Notes: a model not told the origin generated them from the letters alone. Counted from the first letter of the stretch, positions 17,100 through 25,061 are shown. The stretch: DNA of 37,619 bases from JBCCEV01 sp039030125 (GCA_039030125.1 JBCCEV010000020.1:1-37619); one strand, 5' to 3'. A program made the numbers and translations.

Positions 17100-19169
17100 A
17101 TGGGCCGCCTCGCTACCGATATCGGTGGAACGTTCACCGACCTGGTCTACTTCGAAGAGGCCTCGGGTGAACTCAAGACGGCGAAGTCGCTAACGACCCC
17201 TGGGGATCTCACCGAAGGCGTATTCGATACCATCGCATCGGCCGGGCTGGCGCCAGAGGCGATCGCGTTTTTCGTGCACGGCGGAACCACCGTCATCAAT
17301 GCCATCACCGAGCGCAAAGGGGCGCGTACGGCGCTACTGACGACCGCGGGCTTTCGCGACGTGCTGGAAATCGCGCGGGGCAACCGCCCAGATCTCTACA
17401 ACCTCCGCTTCGAAAAGGAACGCCCGTTCGTGCCCCGCCTGTTGCGCTTCGAGGTCGGCGAGCGCCTGGACGCCCTGGGCAACGTCTTGCTCCCGCTCGA
17501 AATGAGGGATCTCGATGCGGCGGTGGCACGCTGTGAGGAGGAGCAGGTCGAAGCGCTCGCGGTGCTTTTTCTGCACAGCTACGTCAATCCCGTCCACGAG
17601 GCGCAGGCCGCGGCTTACCTGCGTGAGAAACTGCCGCGGGTCGCGGTGACCGCGAGCCATGAAATCACCCGCGAATGGCGGGAATACGAGCGCGCGAGCA
17701 CAACCGTGCTGAACGCCTACGTGCAACCCATCGTGGAGCGCTATTTCGAGCGCCTCGAAGGCGCACTCGCCGGGCGCGGTATCGACTGCCCGCTGTTCGC
17801 GATGCAGTCCAACGGCGGCACCACCAGTTTCGGCTGGGCGAAAGCGCACCCGGTGACCCTGATCGAATCCGGGCCCGCAGCCGGCTGCAACGGCGCTGCC
17901 ATCGCCGGCGAGGTGTGCGGCGAGCCGAGCGTCATTTATCTCGATATCGGTGGCACGACGGCGAAGTGCTCCACCATCGAGGATGCGCGGCCGCGGGTGA
18001 CGACCGAGTATCGACTGGAATACAGCCGCACCCAGTTCGGCTACCCCTTGCGGATCCCCGTGGTCGACATTGTCGAGATCGGCGCGGGCGGTGGTTCCAT
18101 CGCCTGGTTCGACCAGGCAGGACTACTCAAGGTTGGCCCGGCAAGCGCCGGCGCCGATCCGGGCCCCGCCTGCTATGGCCGCGGCGGGACCGAGCCGACC
18201 GTGACCGATGCCAAGCTCGTCGCCGGCGTGCTCAATCCCGAGAACTTCGCCGGGGGCCGGGTTAAGCTGGATGCGGGCCGCGCCCGCGCAGCCATGCAGA
18301 AGATTGCGGACGGGCTCGGCACCAGCATCGAGGCGGCGGCCGTCGCCATCATGCGCACCGTGAATGCAAACATGATCAATGCGCTCAAGCTGGTATCGAT
18401 CCAACGCGGGCACGATCCCCGCGATTTCGCGCTCGTAGTGGGTGGCGGCGGGGGCGCAATGCATGGCGCGGCGCTGGGCCGGGAGCTGGGCGTGAAAGAG
18501 ATCATCGTGCCGCTCTATCCGGGCTTGTTCTCCGCCTGGGGCATGCTGGCGACAGAGCCCCGCTGCGATCTCATGCAAACGGCACTCGTACGCGCCGACG
18601 AAGTTTCCGCGCGTGAAGTGCGCGACCGGTTCGACGAGCTCACAGCGGAAGCGGAGCGCTATTTCGAGGACTTTCAATCGAACGACGGCATTGCGCTGCG
18701 CTTCGAAACCAGCGTCGATCTGCGCTACCTCGGCCAGGAACATTCGGTCACGGTGCCAGTGGCGCCAGAGGCAGCGGAGATGGACCAGATCCTGGCCGAT
18801 TTTCATGCAGCGCATCAACGCCAGTACACCTTTCGTCTCGATGACACACCGGTCGAGTTCGTGACCTATCGGCTGACGGCTGTCGCGAATGTCGCGCGTC
18901 CCCGCCTGCGTGCTCTCAACGGCCAGGGGCGTTCCCTCGAACGGGCGGAAAAACCGCCACGCGACATCGACTTTGTGGACGATGGGCGACACACCGCGCG
19001 CGTGTTCGACCGCAATCGACTGCCAGCAGAGGCCGTGATCGATGGGCCGCTGGTCATCGAGGAACCGACCGCAACCACGGTCGTTCATCCTGACCAGCGG
19101 CTGCGCGTTGATGCTCAGGGCTTCTTGCGTATTACCGAAGGTGCTGAGCGGGGTGGGGCCCCGGAATAA
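17100..19169 (+). CDS. hyuA: Hydantoinase A/oxoprolinase family subunit
   Basis: A 689-residue HyuA-type subunit with an ASKHA ATPase fold. The N-terminal phosphate motif is ATDIGGTFTDLVYF, followed by FVHGGTTVINAITERKGA split over residues about 58–78, the second nucleotide motif YLDIGGTTAKCS near residue 280, then EIGAGGGSIAW, GPASAGADPGPACYGRGG, a cluster TVTDAKLVAGVLN, and VVGGGGGAMHGAALGRELG near residue 445. It uses ATP to activate the ring substrate for HyuB. ATG at 17100, coupled to hyuB. Typical full-length size, so the complex looks intact. Its TAA stop overlaps the start of the AAAGGGGAC motif at 19168. Exact substrate unknown. Confidence 0.93.
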   Translation: MGRLATDIGGTFTDLVYFEEASGELKTAKSLTTPGDLTEGVFDTIASAGLAPEAIAFFVHGGTTVINAITERKGARTALLTTAGFRDVLEIARGNRPDLYNLRFEKERPFVPRLLRFEVGERLDALGNVLLPLEMRDLDAAVARCEEEQVEALAVLFLHSYVNPVHEAQAAAYLREKLPRVAVTASHEITREWREYERASTTVLNAYVQPIVERYFERLEGALAGRGIDCPLFAMQSNGGTTSFGWAKAHPVTLIESGPAAGCNGAAIAGEVCGEPSVIYLDIGGTTAKCSTIEDARPRVTTEYRLEYSRTQFGYPLRIPVVDIVEIGAGGGSIAWFDQAGLLKVGPASAGADPGPACYGRGGTEPTVTDAKLVAGVLNPENFAGGRVKLDAGRARAAMQKIADGLGTSIEAAAVAIMRTVNANMINALKLVSIQRGHDPRDFALVVGGGGGAMHGAALGRELGVKEIIVPLYPGLFSAWGMLATEPRCDLMQTALVRADEVSAREVRDRFDELTAEAERYFEDFQSNDGIALRFETSVDLRYLGQEHSVTVPVAPEAAEMDQILADFHAAHQRQYTFRLDDTPVEFVTYRLTAVANVARPRLRALNGQGRSLERAEKPPRDIDFVDDGRHTARVFDRNRLPAEAVIDGPLVIEEPTATTVVHPDQRLRVDAQGFLRITEGAERGGAPE

Positions 19170-19189
19170 AGGGGACAGATTTATTTCCC
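19168..19189 (+). repeat. Right outward-facing AAAGGGGAC motif
   Basis: AAAGGGGACAGATTTATTTC begins at 19168 inside the hyuA stop codon and points out of the cassette. It is related to the motif at 14030–14004 on the opposite strand. From memory, GGGGACAGATTTATTT words are frequent in proteobacterial intergenic DNA near transposase genes; this needs a search. Confidence 0.5.
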
Positions 19190-19201
19190 GCTAGGGCTCG
19201 G

Positions 19202-19699
19202 CTCCACAGGCTGGACGCGCAAGGACCGAAGAAGAAGTCGAAGGAAATCGAGATCAAGCTCGCTCACCGGCTTCGCAAACATATCCACGATCCCCGATTC
19301 AAAGCACTGGAGGATCTGAAAAACCGCCGCGAGCAGGGGCTGCACTTGAGCGTCGAGTTCCTGAAGGCGCTATTGGAGCTCGCTCACGACGTCGTCGCGA
19401 CCGCAAGAGAAGTACCGCCGATCGAGGAAGAGGAGCGCGGGAAAGCGACGCTCACCGAACTCCTTGAAGAGGCAAGAAACGGTGACACGCCGATTATCTT
19501 TGAGCGCGTCGTCAATGACATCGATGAGATAGTAAAAGTGGTCCGTTTCGACGGCTGGCAGAGCACGCACGCGGGCGAACGAGAAGTGAAGATGGCGCTG
19601 AGGAAGACTCTGTTCAAATACACGCTACACCAGGATCAAGAGCTGATGCGACGATTACGAACGCCCTTGGGAACATGGGTTACGTGCTGGGAAGTCTAA
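19202..19699 (+). pseudogene. hsdR: 3' relic of a type I restriction enzyme hsdR gene
   Basis: About 166 codons are open without a plausible own start. The reading contains KKKSKEIEIKLAHRLRKHI, EQGLHLSVEFLKALLELA, IIFERVVNDIDEIVKVVRFD, and GEREVKMALRKTLFKYTLHQ with DQEL after it. These match the C-terminal helical region of HsdR, the motor/endonuclease subunit of type I restriction systems. After DQEL the family ending (usually FDxAYGYIRxYY) is replaced by RRLRTPLGTWVTCWEV, so the 3' end is also altered. The motor, nuclease, HsdM and HsdS are absent. It begins right after the AAAGGGGAC motif and ends one base before the tRNA-Met CCA, so both ends look like recombination junctions. A TTG at 19346 could start a 117-residue fragment, but function is unlikely. 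Confidence 0.75.
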
Positions 19700-19700
19700 A

Positions 19701-19777
19701 TGGTGGCTATGGGTGGACTTGAACCACCGACCTCAGCATTATGAGTGCCGCGCTCTAACCAGCTGAGCTACATAGCC
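19701..19777 (-). tRNA. tRNA-Met (anticodon CAT), elongator type
   Basis: The minus strand folds as a complete tRNA: acceptor GGCTATG pairs with CATAGCC, the D-arm is AGCTCAGCTGGTTAGAGC, the anticodon loop is CTCATAA with anticodon CAT, the T-arm holds GGTTCAAGTCC, and CCA is encoded. It resembles E. coli elongator metT rather than the initiator, which lacks the first acceptor pair. Its 3' end is the origin of the direct repeat at 13355. Confidence 0.97.
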
Positions 19778-19845
19778 ACTGCGGGGTAGCGGGCCCCGTG
19801 TTGGACCCGCGAAGGGGCGGATCATCGAGGCCGCGGCCGATGCTG

Positions 19846-22611
19846 TCAAGGAAGCGCTGGTTGAGCGCGCAACTTTCGAGCGCCCATCGCGCCAAGCGCC
19901 AGCGTTAATATCAGCAATAAGCTCACAGGCAAGCTTGGGATCTGATGAGACCCGACGCGCGGATTGGTGCCCGCAAGAAACTCACCAAGGTTACTTACCC
20001 CATCACCGTCGGCATCGAGGGCCGCGTCGCTTGGATCGAGGGGGTCAAAGCCGTTGGCATTCTCGAAATTGTCGCCCATCCCGTCGCCGTCAGAGTCCGT
20101 CGTTTCGGCCGGATTATCGGGGAAAGCATCGGCAGCGTCTGGCGTGTTATCGAGATCGGAATCGAGCCGCACGACCGCCAGCCAATCCTCATTTGTGGGA
20201 TTGGGCGGATCACCAATTGCGACGGTGCCCCCGGCAACCACTGAGCCCGGCGTACCCCCTTGCAGACCACCCCCATTTCTTGGGTCGAACCATTCGACCA
20301 CGAAAGTACCTGTGGCTTCGCTCATGTCGAGACTCGATCCGCCGCCATTCTTTAGGTACACGAGATAGGTGCTCGCCGGATCTCTGAAAACATAGCTGCC
20401 ACCAACACTACTCAGCGAGTCGGCAGTGGTCATGGTGGTCACCGGAATTGCGTTGTTGTTAAAAAATTCGAGCGCGTAGCGTGTCACGTCCCACCAATTG
20501 TCTCGACTTCGAAAGTCATCGAGCGTGAGATCTGAATGCGGATAGCCATAACCAAAATACCATTCATTACCGGCGCCGCCGGCCATGAAGGTTCCCCACA
20601 AAGCGTTCTTGCGGCCGTCGATTTGCGCGTTGCCGGGATCACTATCGGGTCTGAGCGCGGCTTGCGCATCGCCGGGCTCGTCACAGGCGATAACCCACGG
20701 CCTGCCGGCAGTCACCGACTTATTAATCCACTCAATTACGCGGCCGTGTACGTTGACGAAAGCCGGGTTGCTGGTTTGCAACGAAAAGCCCGTCAAGGCC
20801 GACGCGGACCCTAATAGATCGTCGGGATCGATTGGATTGTGGATCACCCGGTGGTGTTGGTAAGGATCGTTATCGGCGAAGAATTGCACCATCGCTTGGC
20901 GCTGCGGCGTCGTTTGATTGACCGCCTGAAACGCGCCATTCTCTTCGCCCAAATTCCAATTCAAAGCGAGATGATGACCGAAACGTGCGATCAACTCTCT
21001 ATAGTAGAGTCGTCGCTCGGTCCCGGTGTTGCCATTATCAAGTAGCACCTCATTCTCGGTCTCCTGCGTCTTGAAATGCAGAAACAGACCCAGTTTCTGG
21101 GCGTGACTGAAAACGATCTCCCACTGCGCGAGCCTGGAGACATCCATGCGCAAACGCTCGCTATAGTTCAGATAAGGAAAGACGTTGCGATCATCGCCTT
21201 GGATATTCATGGTCAGAAACGACACGGCGTTTTGGCCTTCGCTGGCCAAATAGTTCAGCGCACCAATAAGGCCTCTGCCTTTCGTGCCCTGCCACTGTGG
21301 ATCGCCGCTATTCCAATCAGCAACATGTGGCGCCCAGTCCTTAATGAAGTTATCGAACTGCCCGTCGCTAGCGAACGGACCATCGAAATCTTGATAGGCC
21401 AGAAGATTCTCCGGCGCGTCGGCCCCTTGCTTGAGAAACGGCGCGCCGGTTTCGGCAAACTTAAGATACCGCGTACCATCATATTTGAGCCTGCCTTGAG
21501 CGCGGAAATCGCGGCCTTGCTTGAGACTTGGCGCAACGACGAACGAATCGCTATCACCATCAAAAAAGCCTCCGGGGTTACCCGCCAAGGGGTTAACGTC
21601 AACCGCCACATTGGGTCCAGCGCGAAACGAGGCCGTGTAGAACCAGGTGCCGGTTTCATCGGGGGAAAAATAGACCCGCCACTGGTTGCCCGTAGTCGCG
21701 CTGCTATCCGCAGCGTTACCGTCAGCGGCGTAAAAGCCCGGTACCACGTACTGTTTGCCGCTTTGGGGATGAACAAAGGTGACGTCAAGGCGGTAGTCAA
21801 GAAACGGATTAGGAGTAGCGTTCTCGTCGGTCAGCGGGCCGCCAAAAGTGACCGCCACGCGATGCCATTTCATCAGCTCGCCACTGACCACACCCGAGCC
21901 ACTCCCGCCGCTTAAAACCAGGACCGCGACATCGTCAGTGGCGGTATTGAGATCGTTGTCGGTGACCTGAACCCGGAAGGTGTACGAGCCCGCGACCAAG
22001 CCACTCGCTGTCATCGCCGGTTGATTGGCACCACTGAGTGATGCCGCTTGCGGCCCTGCGATCTGTGACCACTGGTAGCTTGTAATTGTGCCGTTGTCTT
22101 GTGCGGTGGCCAGAAAATTCGCGCTAGAGCTCGGCAAGACAAGCGTTTGATCGACACCCGCGTCGACCGTTGGTTGTCCAGAACTCGTGTTACTGGAGCT
22201 AAAGCTGATCGTCAACGGCGAGCCCGCGGTGCCGCTACCACCAGCCCCCGTGTAGGCGGTGCCGGTGAGCGAATAGCTGGCTGGCGGGAACGCCACAGCG
22301 TTGTAGTTGCCGCCACTATCACCACCCAACGCATAAGGGGCGACGCTTTCGGTCGCAAATCCGGACGTGCCGTTGAAGTCGAAAACGACGCTGCCGACCG
22401 TGCTGGGTTGAGTTACCGCGCGGATTGAAAGGTTCGAGGGAAGATCGAGGAGATGCAAGACCGCGCCGTCGGCGATGATCGCGATGTCCTGGTTCAGATC
22501 CGCATCAACCAAAAAGAACCCCGTCACCTCATCGGCCAAGACCGTTAGGGCCAAGAAATTCCCTAGTAAGCCAAGGCTCACACAGTGCCAGTAGTGATAG
22601 AGCGCGCGCAC
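19846..22611 (-). CDS. Secreted DUF5060 glycosidase-like multidomain protein
   Basis: A 921-residue exported protein, probably acting on an extracellular polysaccharide. Order: signal peptide (about 1–27); N-terminal beta region; PKD/REJ-like domain (VDAGVDQTLVLPSSS, SYTFRVQVTDND; about 147–235); DUF5060 immunoglobulin-like domain (WHRVAVTFGGP, NPFLDYRLDVTF, GFYAADGN, RVYFSPDETGTW); a TIM-barrel-like region (LKYDGTRYLKFAETG, NLGEENGAF, VIACDEPGDAQ); a collagen-binding-like C-terminal beta domain (YLVYLKNGGGSSLD, VEWFDPRNGGGLQGG); calcium-type repeats (DSDGDGMGDNFENANGFDP, DADGDGVSN); and a hydrophobic tail after IPSLP ending in basic residues. The GTG at 22611 has GGAGG six bases upstream. 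The likely acid is in EENG or CDEPGD; the substrate is unknown. Confidence 0.85.
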   Translation of the reverse strand: MRALYHYWHCVSLGLLGNFLALTVLADEVTGFFLVDADLNQDIAIIADGAVLHLLDLPSNLSIRAVTQPSTVGSVVFDFNGTSGFATESVAPYALGGDSGGNYNAVAFPPASYSLTGTAYTGAGGSGTAGSPLTISFSSSNTSSGQPTVDAGVDQTLVLPSSSANFLATAQDNGTITSYQWSQIAGPQAASLSGANQPAMTASGLVAGSYTFRVQVTDNDLNTATDDVAVLVLSGGSGSGVVSGELMKWHRVAVTFGGPLTDENATPNPFLDYRLDVTFVHPQSGKQYVVPGFYAADGNAADSSATTGNQWRVYFSPDETGTWFYTASFRAGPNVAVDVNPLAGNPGGFFDGDSDSFVVAPSLKQGRDFRAQGRLKYDGTRYLKFAETGAPFLKQGADAPENLLAYQDFDGPFASDGQFDNFIKDWAPHVADWNSGDPQWQGTKGRGLIGALNYLASEGQNAVSFLTMNIQGDDRNVFPYLNYSERLRMDVSRLAQWEIVFSHAQKLGLFLHFKTQETENEVLLDNGNTGTERRLYYRELIARFGHHLALNWNLGEENGAFQAVNQTTPQRQAMVQFFADNDPYQHHRVIHNPIDPDDLLGSASALTGFSLQTSNPAFVNVHGRVIEWINKSVTAGRPWVIACDEPGDAQAALRPDSDPGNAQIDGRKNALWGTFMAGGAGNEWYFGYGYPHSDLTLDDFRSRDNWWDVTRYALEFFNNNAIPVTTMTTADSLSSVGGSYVFRDPASTYLVYLKNGGGSSLDMSEATGTFVVEWFDPRNGGGLQGGTPGSVVAGGTVAIGDPPNPTNEDWLAVVRLDSDLDNTPDAADAFPDNPAETTDSDGDGMGDNFENANGFDPLDPSDAALDADGDGVSNLGEFLAGTNPRVGSHQIPSLPVSLLLILTLALGAMGARKLRAQPALP

Positions 22612-22758
22612 CCAATGCCTCCAAAAGCCGTTGCCGTGATAGCAAGAAACAAAATGTCACATTAGCGCTGTTCAATTCTGAGGCTTGTATCGCGCTTCCT
22701 GAGATGGTTTTGTGTTTTGAGAAATGGCTAACAAATTTCGTCGGACCACCTCACTTGA

Positions 22759-22771
22759 TAACATCATGTTA
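22759..22771. promoter_or_regulatory. Palindrome TAACATCATGTTA upstream of the thioesterase gene
   Basis: A perfect 6+1+6 dyad, TAACAT-C-ATGTTA, lies 20 bases before the ATG at 22792. Position and symmetry suit a dimeric repressor, but no cognate regulator is adjacent and chance cannot be excluded. Confidence 0.3.
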
Positions 22772-22791
22772 CGGACAAAACGGCACCAAAA

Positions 22792-23280
22792 ATGAGCAAA
22801 GCAATAACTGGGATCGTGATCAGTCACGCAACTGTCATAAAGGAGTGGTTGGACTACAACAATCATATGAATGTCGCTTATTACATCGCGGTGTTCGATA
22901 AGGGGATCGATGCGTTCAAAGATTCCGTCGGTGTCTCGATGGATTACATCGCTAACGAAAAGCGCTCTACCGTTGCCTTGGAGTCCCACATCACTTATCA
23001 ACGCGAAGCATCGTTGGCTGACCGGTTGCGCGTTGAAACCCGGGTCGTCGATTTCGACGGCAAGCGAACACATCTCTACCAAGAAATGTATCGGGACGAT
23101 GAGTTATTGGCGACGCAAGAAACCTTATCGATCAGTTTCAACACCGAGCTTCGAAAGACCTGCGATTTTGAGCCTTGGATCGCGGAAAACTATCGCGCGA
23201 TGGTTGCTGCCCAGGCACAACAAGGAACGCCTGATTGGATCGGCCGTTCCATTGGAATTAGAAAAGGGAAACCGAAGTAG
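22792..23280 (+). CDS. Hotdog-fold acyl-CoA thioesterase (4HBT type)
   Basis: A 162-residue single hotdog-domain protein. The N-terminal EWLDYNNHMNVAYYIAVFDKG contains the Asp-Tyr-Asn-x-His-Met-Asn signature of 4-hydroxybenzoyl-CoA-type thioesterases, close to the betainyl-CoA thioesterase subgroup found with carnitine/betaine metabolism. The helix ends in a GIDAFKDSVGVS stretch and the later strands (LRVETRVVDFDGKRTHLYQEM) are typical. It hydrolyses an acyl-CoA in the cytoplasm. The ATG at 22792 is preceded by a palindrome. It stands alone; no carnitine genes are nearby, so the subgroup label is tentative. Confidence 0.85.
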   Translation: MSKAITGIVISHATVIKEWLDYNNHMNVAYYIAVFDKGIDAFKDSVGVSMDYIANEKRSTVALESHITYQREASLADRLRVETRVVDFDGKRTHLYQEMYRDDELLATQETLSISFNTELRKTCDFEPWIAENYRAMVAAQAQQGTPDWIGRSIGIRKGKPK

Positions 23281-23464
23281 CGCTAAACCCGGCGCCTAGA
23301 CACCGCGGTTGTTTAGGATTTCACAAGCGAGGTGCCAGTCTAACCGCGCCGCTGTCCCCGTCGAACTCGAAACGACGCGGGTTACATCAAGAATTCATCG
23401 CACAGTTTAAGAAATTGGCGCGCGCTTGAACGATGCAAGTTCTCCGCACGCAGTATCGCGGAGC

Positions 23465-24106
23465 TTAGCGAACGCCGAAGACGACGATCGTTTTCCCCGA
23501 TACCGAGATTAAATGCTGCTCTTCCAAGGTCTTTAGCACCCGCCCCACCATCTCGCGCGAGCAGCCAACAATTCGACCGAGCTCCTGGCGCGTGACCTTA
23601 ATTTGCATCCCATCCGGATGGGTCATGGCGTCTGGCTCTTTGCATAGTTCGAGCAATGCGCGAGCCACGCGCCCGGAGACATCCATGAACGCAAGGTCAC
23701 CGATTTTGCGATTCATGCGCCGCAAACGTTGGGCCAGTTGCGCAGAAATCGCGAACAACAAATCGGGGAATATCGTCGACATGCTTTTCAGCTTGTCATA
23801 ACTGATTTTAGCGATTTCGCACTTGGTCTTGGCCCGCACCAGCGCGCTGCGATTAACCTGTTCGTTGAACAAGCCGATTTCACCAAGGAAATCTCCGGGG
23901 TTCAGATAAGCGAGGACCAGCTCTCGGCCTTCATCATCTTCAAGAAGGACGGTTACCGAGCCTTCGACGACGTAATAAAGATCGTGCGAAGGATCACCCT
24001 GCCGAATAATGGTGGCCTTGGCCGGGTACTGTTTGCGCTGACAATGTTCCAGAAAGCGCTCGATCGCTTCGTCATTTTTTTCTACGGCTTCGCGCACAAT
24101 ACTCAT
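23465..24106 (-). CDS. crp: cAMP receptor protein family regulator (Crp/Vfr-like)
   Basis: A 213-residue global regulator of the Crp/Vfr group. The cyclic-nucleotide domain (about 20–115) keeps GEIGLFNEQVNRSALVRAK, with E76, R86 and S87 at the cAMP phosphate-cassette positions of E. coli CRP. The hinge/DNA domain has LAFMDVSGRVARALLELC, the near-invariant PDAMTHPDGMQIKVTRQE, and the recognition helix GCSREMVGRVLK, almost identical to Vfr. In the C-helix, the positions of E. coli T127 and S128 are M131 and N132 here. I chose the ATG at 24106, which has an AGGGGG Shine–Dalgarno and gives the family length; a TTG at 24160 would add 18 residues. A cyclase gene lies 2.7 kb away. Confidence 0.93.
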   Translation of the reverse strand: MSIVREAVEKNDEAIERFLEHCQRKQYPAKATIIRQGDPSHDLYYVVEGSVTVLLEDDEGRELVLAYLNPGDFLGEIGLFNEQVNRSALVRAKTKCEIAKISYDKLKSMSTIFPDLLFAISAQLAQRLRRMNRKIGDLAFMDVSGRVARALLELCKEPDAMTHPDGMQIKVTRQELGRIVGCSREMVGRVLKTLEEQHLISVSGKTIVVFGVR

Positions 24107-24247
24107 CAATGCCCCCTTTGCGGCCCCAAGGCCCGCTAGTTCGTCCCGGGTCGCAAGCAATAACCTTCGAACGAGGTGTTAGCCGAAAAGTATATAACAA
24201 TGGCATTAGACGAACTAATCGGAAAAGGACGGCGCTTGTCCTAGGGT

Positions 24248-24994
24248 TCAATGTGCTGCGGTGCGCCCTTGGTTGCTTTGCCTGGACAACAATTGGGCAT
24301 TGGCAATCATTGTTTCAGGCGTATCACCGCGGCGCCAGGTCGCAAACCCACAGCCATAACCCCGTTGCGGGTTATCGTAGCCAGCCGCATTAATCGCTTC
24401 GGTGAGCTTAAAAGCCAGCGCGTCTGCGGCATTTGCGTTGGACTCGGGCATTAGGACTAATATCGATTGCTCATCCCACTGGCCAATTTGGTCAACCCAT
24501 CGGAGTTCTGATTTGACAGTAAGGGCGATCTTTTCGAGATCTTCCCGACGCTGGCAACTGAGATATAACACCGACAACGGGTTGCCGTAGCGGCGAGAAC
24601 GCGAAATTTCATTCTGCAACCGCATTTTTATGGTGGTTGCCGACTGCATGCCCGTTGCCGCAAGCGCGACCGGCGTGCCGTTGGACAAGGCATTGAGGAA
24701 CCAAACCAGCGCATTTCCACGCTCGATCACCAACACGATAAAGCCATCGCCGCTTGGCAACGTGTAGGCACTTTCTATAACGACCGATCGGCCATCATCG
24801 GATAAGCAGGTTAGCGGCCGATTCATGGTCGTTTCATGCCTGCCAATCTTTTTGAAATGCTTCAAATCGAAAGAGCATTGTTCCCGCATCAGCCGGTTCA
24901 TCCACATGATCTGCCCGTTGGCGTCGGTCAGAAAAACACCGATTGGAAACGCTTCAAGCACGGCGCGGGCGTGCTCGGGATGAAGGTCGATCAT
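24248..24994 (-). CDS. PAS domain protein with degenerate GGDEF domain
   Basis: A 248-residue cytoplasmic signalling protein. Residues about 8–60 (ARAVLEAFPIGVFLTDANGQIMWMN in pieces) form a PAS domain. The second half begins like a diguanylate cyclase (EISRSRRYGNPLSVLYL), but the GGDEF site is replaced by the segment GQWDEQSILVLMPES, and the usual substrate-binding FKxxND segment is missing. Diguanylate cyclase activity is therefore unlikely; it may bind nucleotides or serve as a scaffold. The ATG is at 24994. It lies 141 bases upstream of crp on the same strand and could be co-transcribed with it, which would link the PAS input to the cAMP regulator. That link is inference. Confidence 0.8.
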   Translation of the reverse strand: MIDLHPEHARAVLEAFPIGVFLTDANGQIMWMNRLMREQCSFDLKHFKKIGRHETTMNRPLTCLSDDGRSVVIESAYTLPSGDGFIVLVIERGNALVWFLNALSNGTPVALAATGMQSATTIKMRLQNEISRSRRYGNPLSVLYLSCQRREDLEKIALTVKSELRWVDQIGQWDEQSILVLMPESNANAADALAFKLTEAINAAGYDNPQRGYGCGFATWRRGDTPETMIANAQLLSRQSNQGRTAAH

Positions 24995-25061
24995 CGTTAT
25001 CCGATCGCAAGCGGACTCGCTGATGAATAGCGGCGACGCTAGCGATTACTTGAATAAGTCG

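Larger units (their letters stand above)
13355..19700. mobile_element. Probable relic genomic island at tRNA-Met
   Basis: The segment between a 15-base copy of the tRNA-Met 3' end (13355–13369) and the gene itself (19701–19777) is bounded by direct repeats, as expected for integration into a tRNA gene. It contains an interrupted ORF, a GC-rich three-gene catabolic cassette and an hsdR relic, a typical accessory mix. No integrase or excisionase is left, so it is at most a remnant. The boundaries are inferred from the repeat alone. Confidence 0.45.

Noticed and set aside
16106..17137. 343-residue minus-strand open frame
   Set aside because: Antisense to hyuB, His/Arg-rich shadow composition; the hyuB reading has clear family motifs over the same stretch.
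18123..19088. 321-residue minus-strand open frame
   Set aside because: Antisense to hyuA with the same shadow features and no motif.
21076..21915. 279-residue plus-strand open frame
   Set aside because: Antisense to the DUF5060 protein gene; no motif and no ribosome-binding site.
22640..22665. TGTGACATTTTG on the minus strand as a Crp site for the DUF5060 gene
   Set aside because: Only the left half-site TGTGA fits; the second half does not match TCACA.
24248..24994. Active diguanylate cyclase
   Set aside because: The GGDEF motif and substrate-binding residues are replaced, so activity is not supported.
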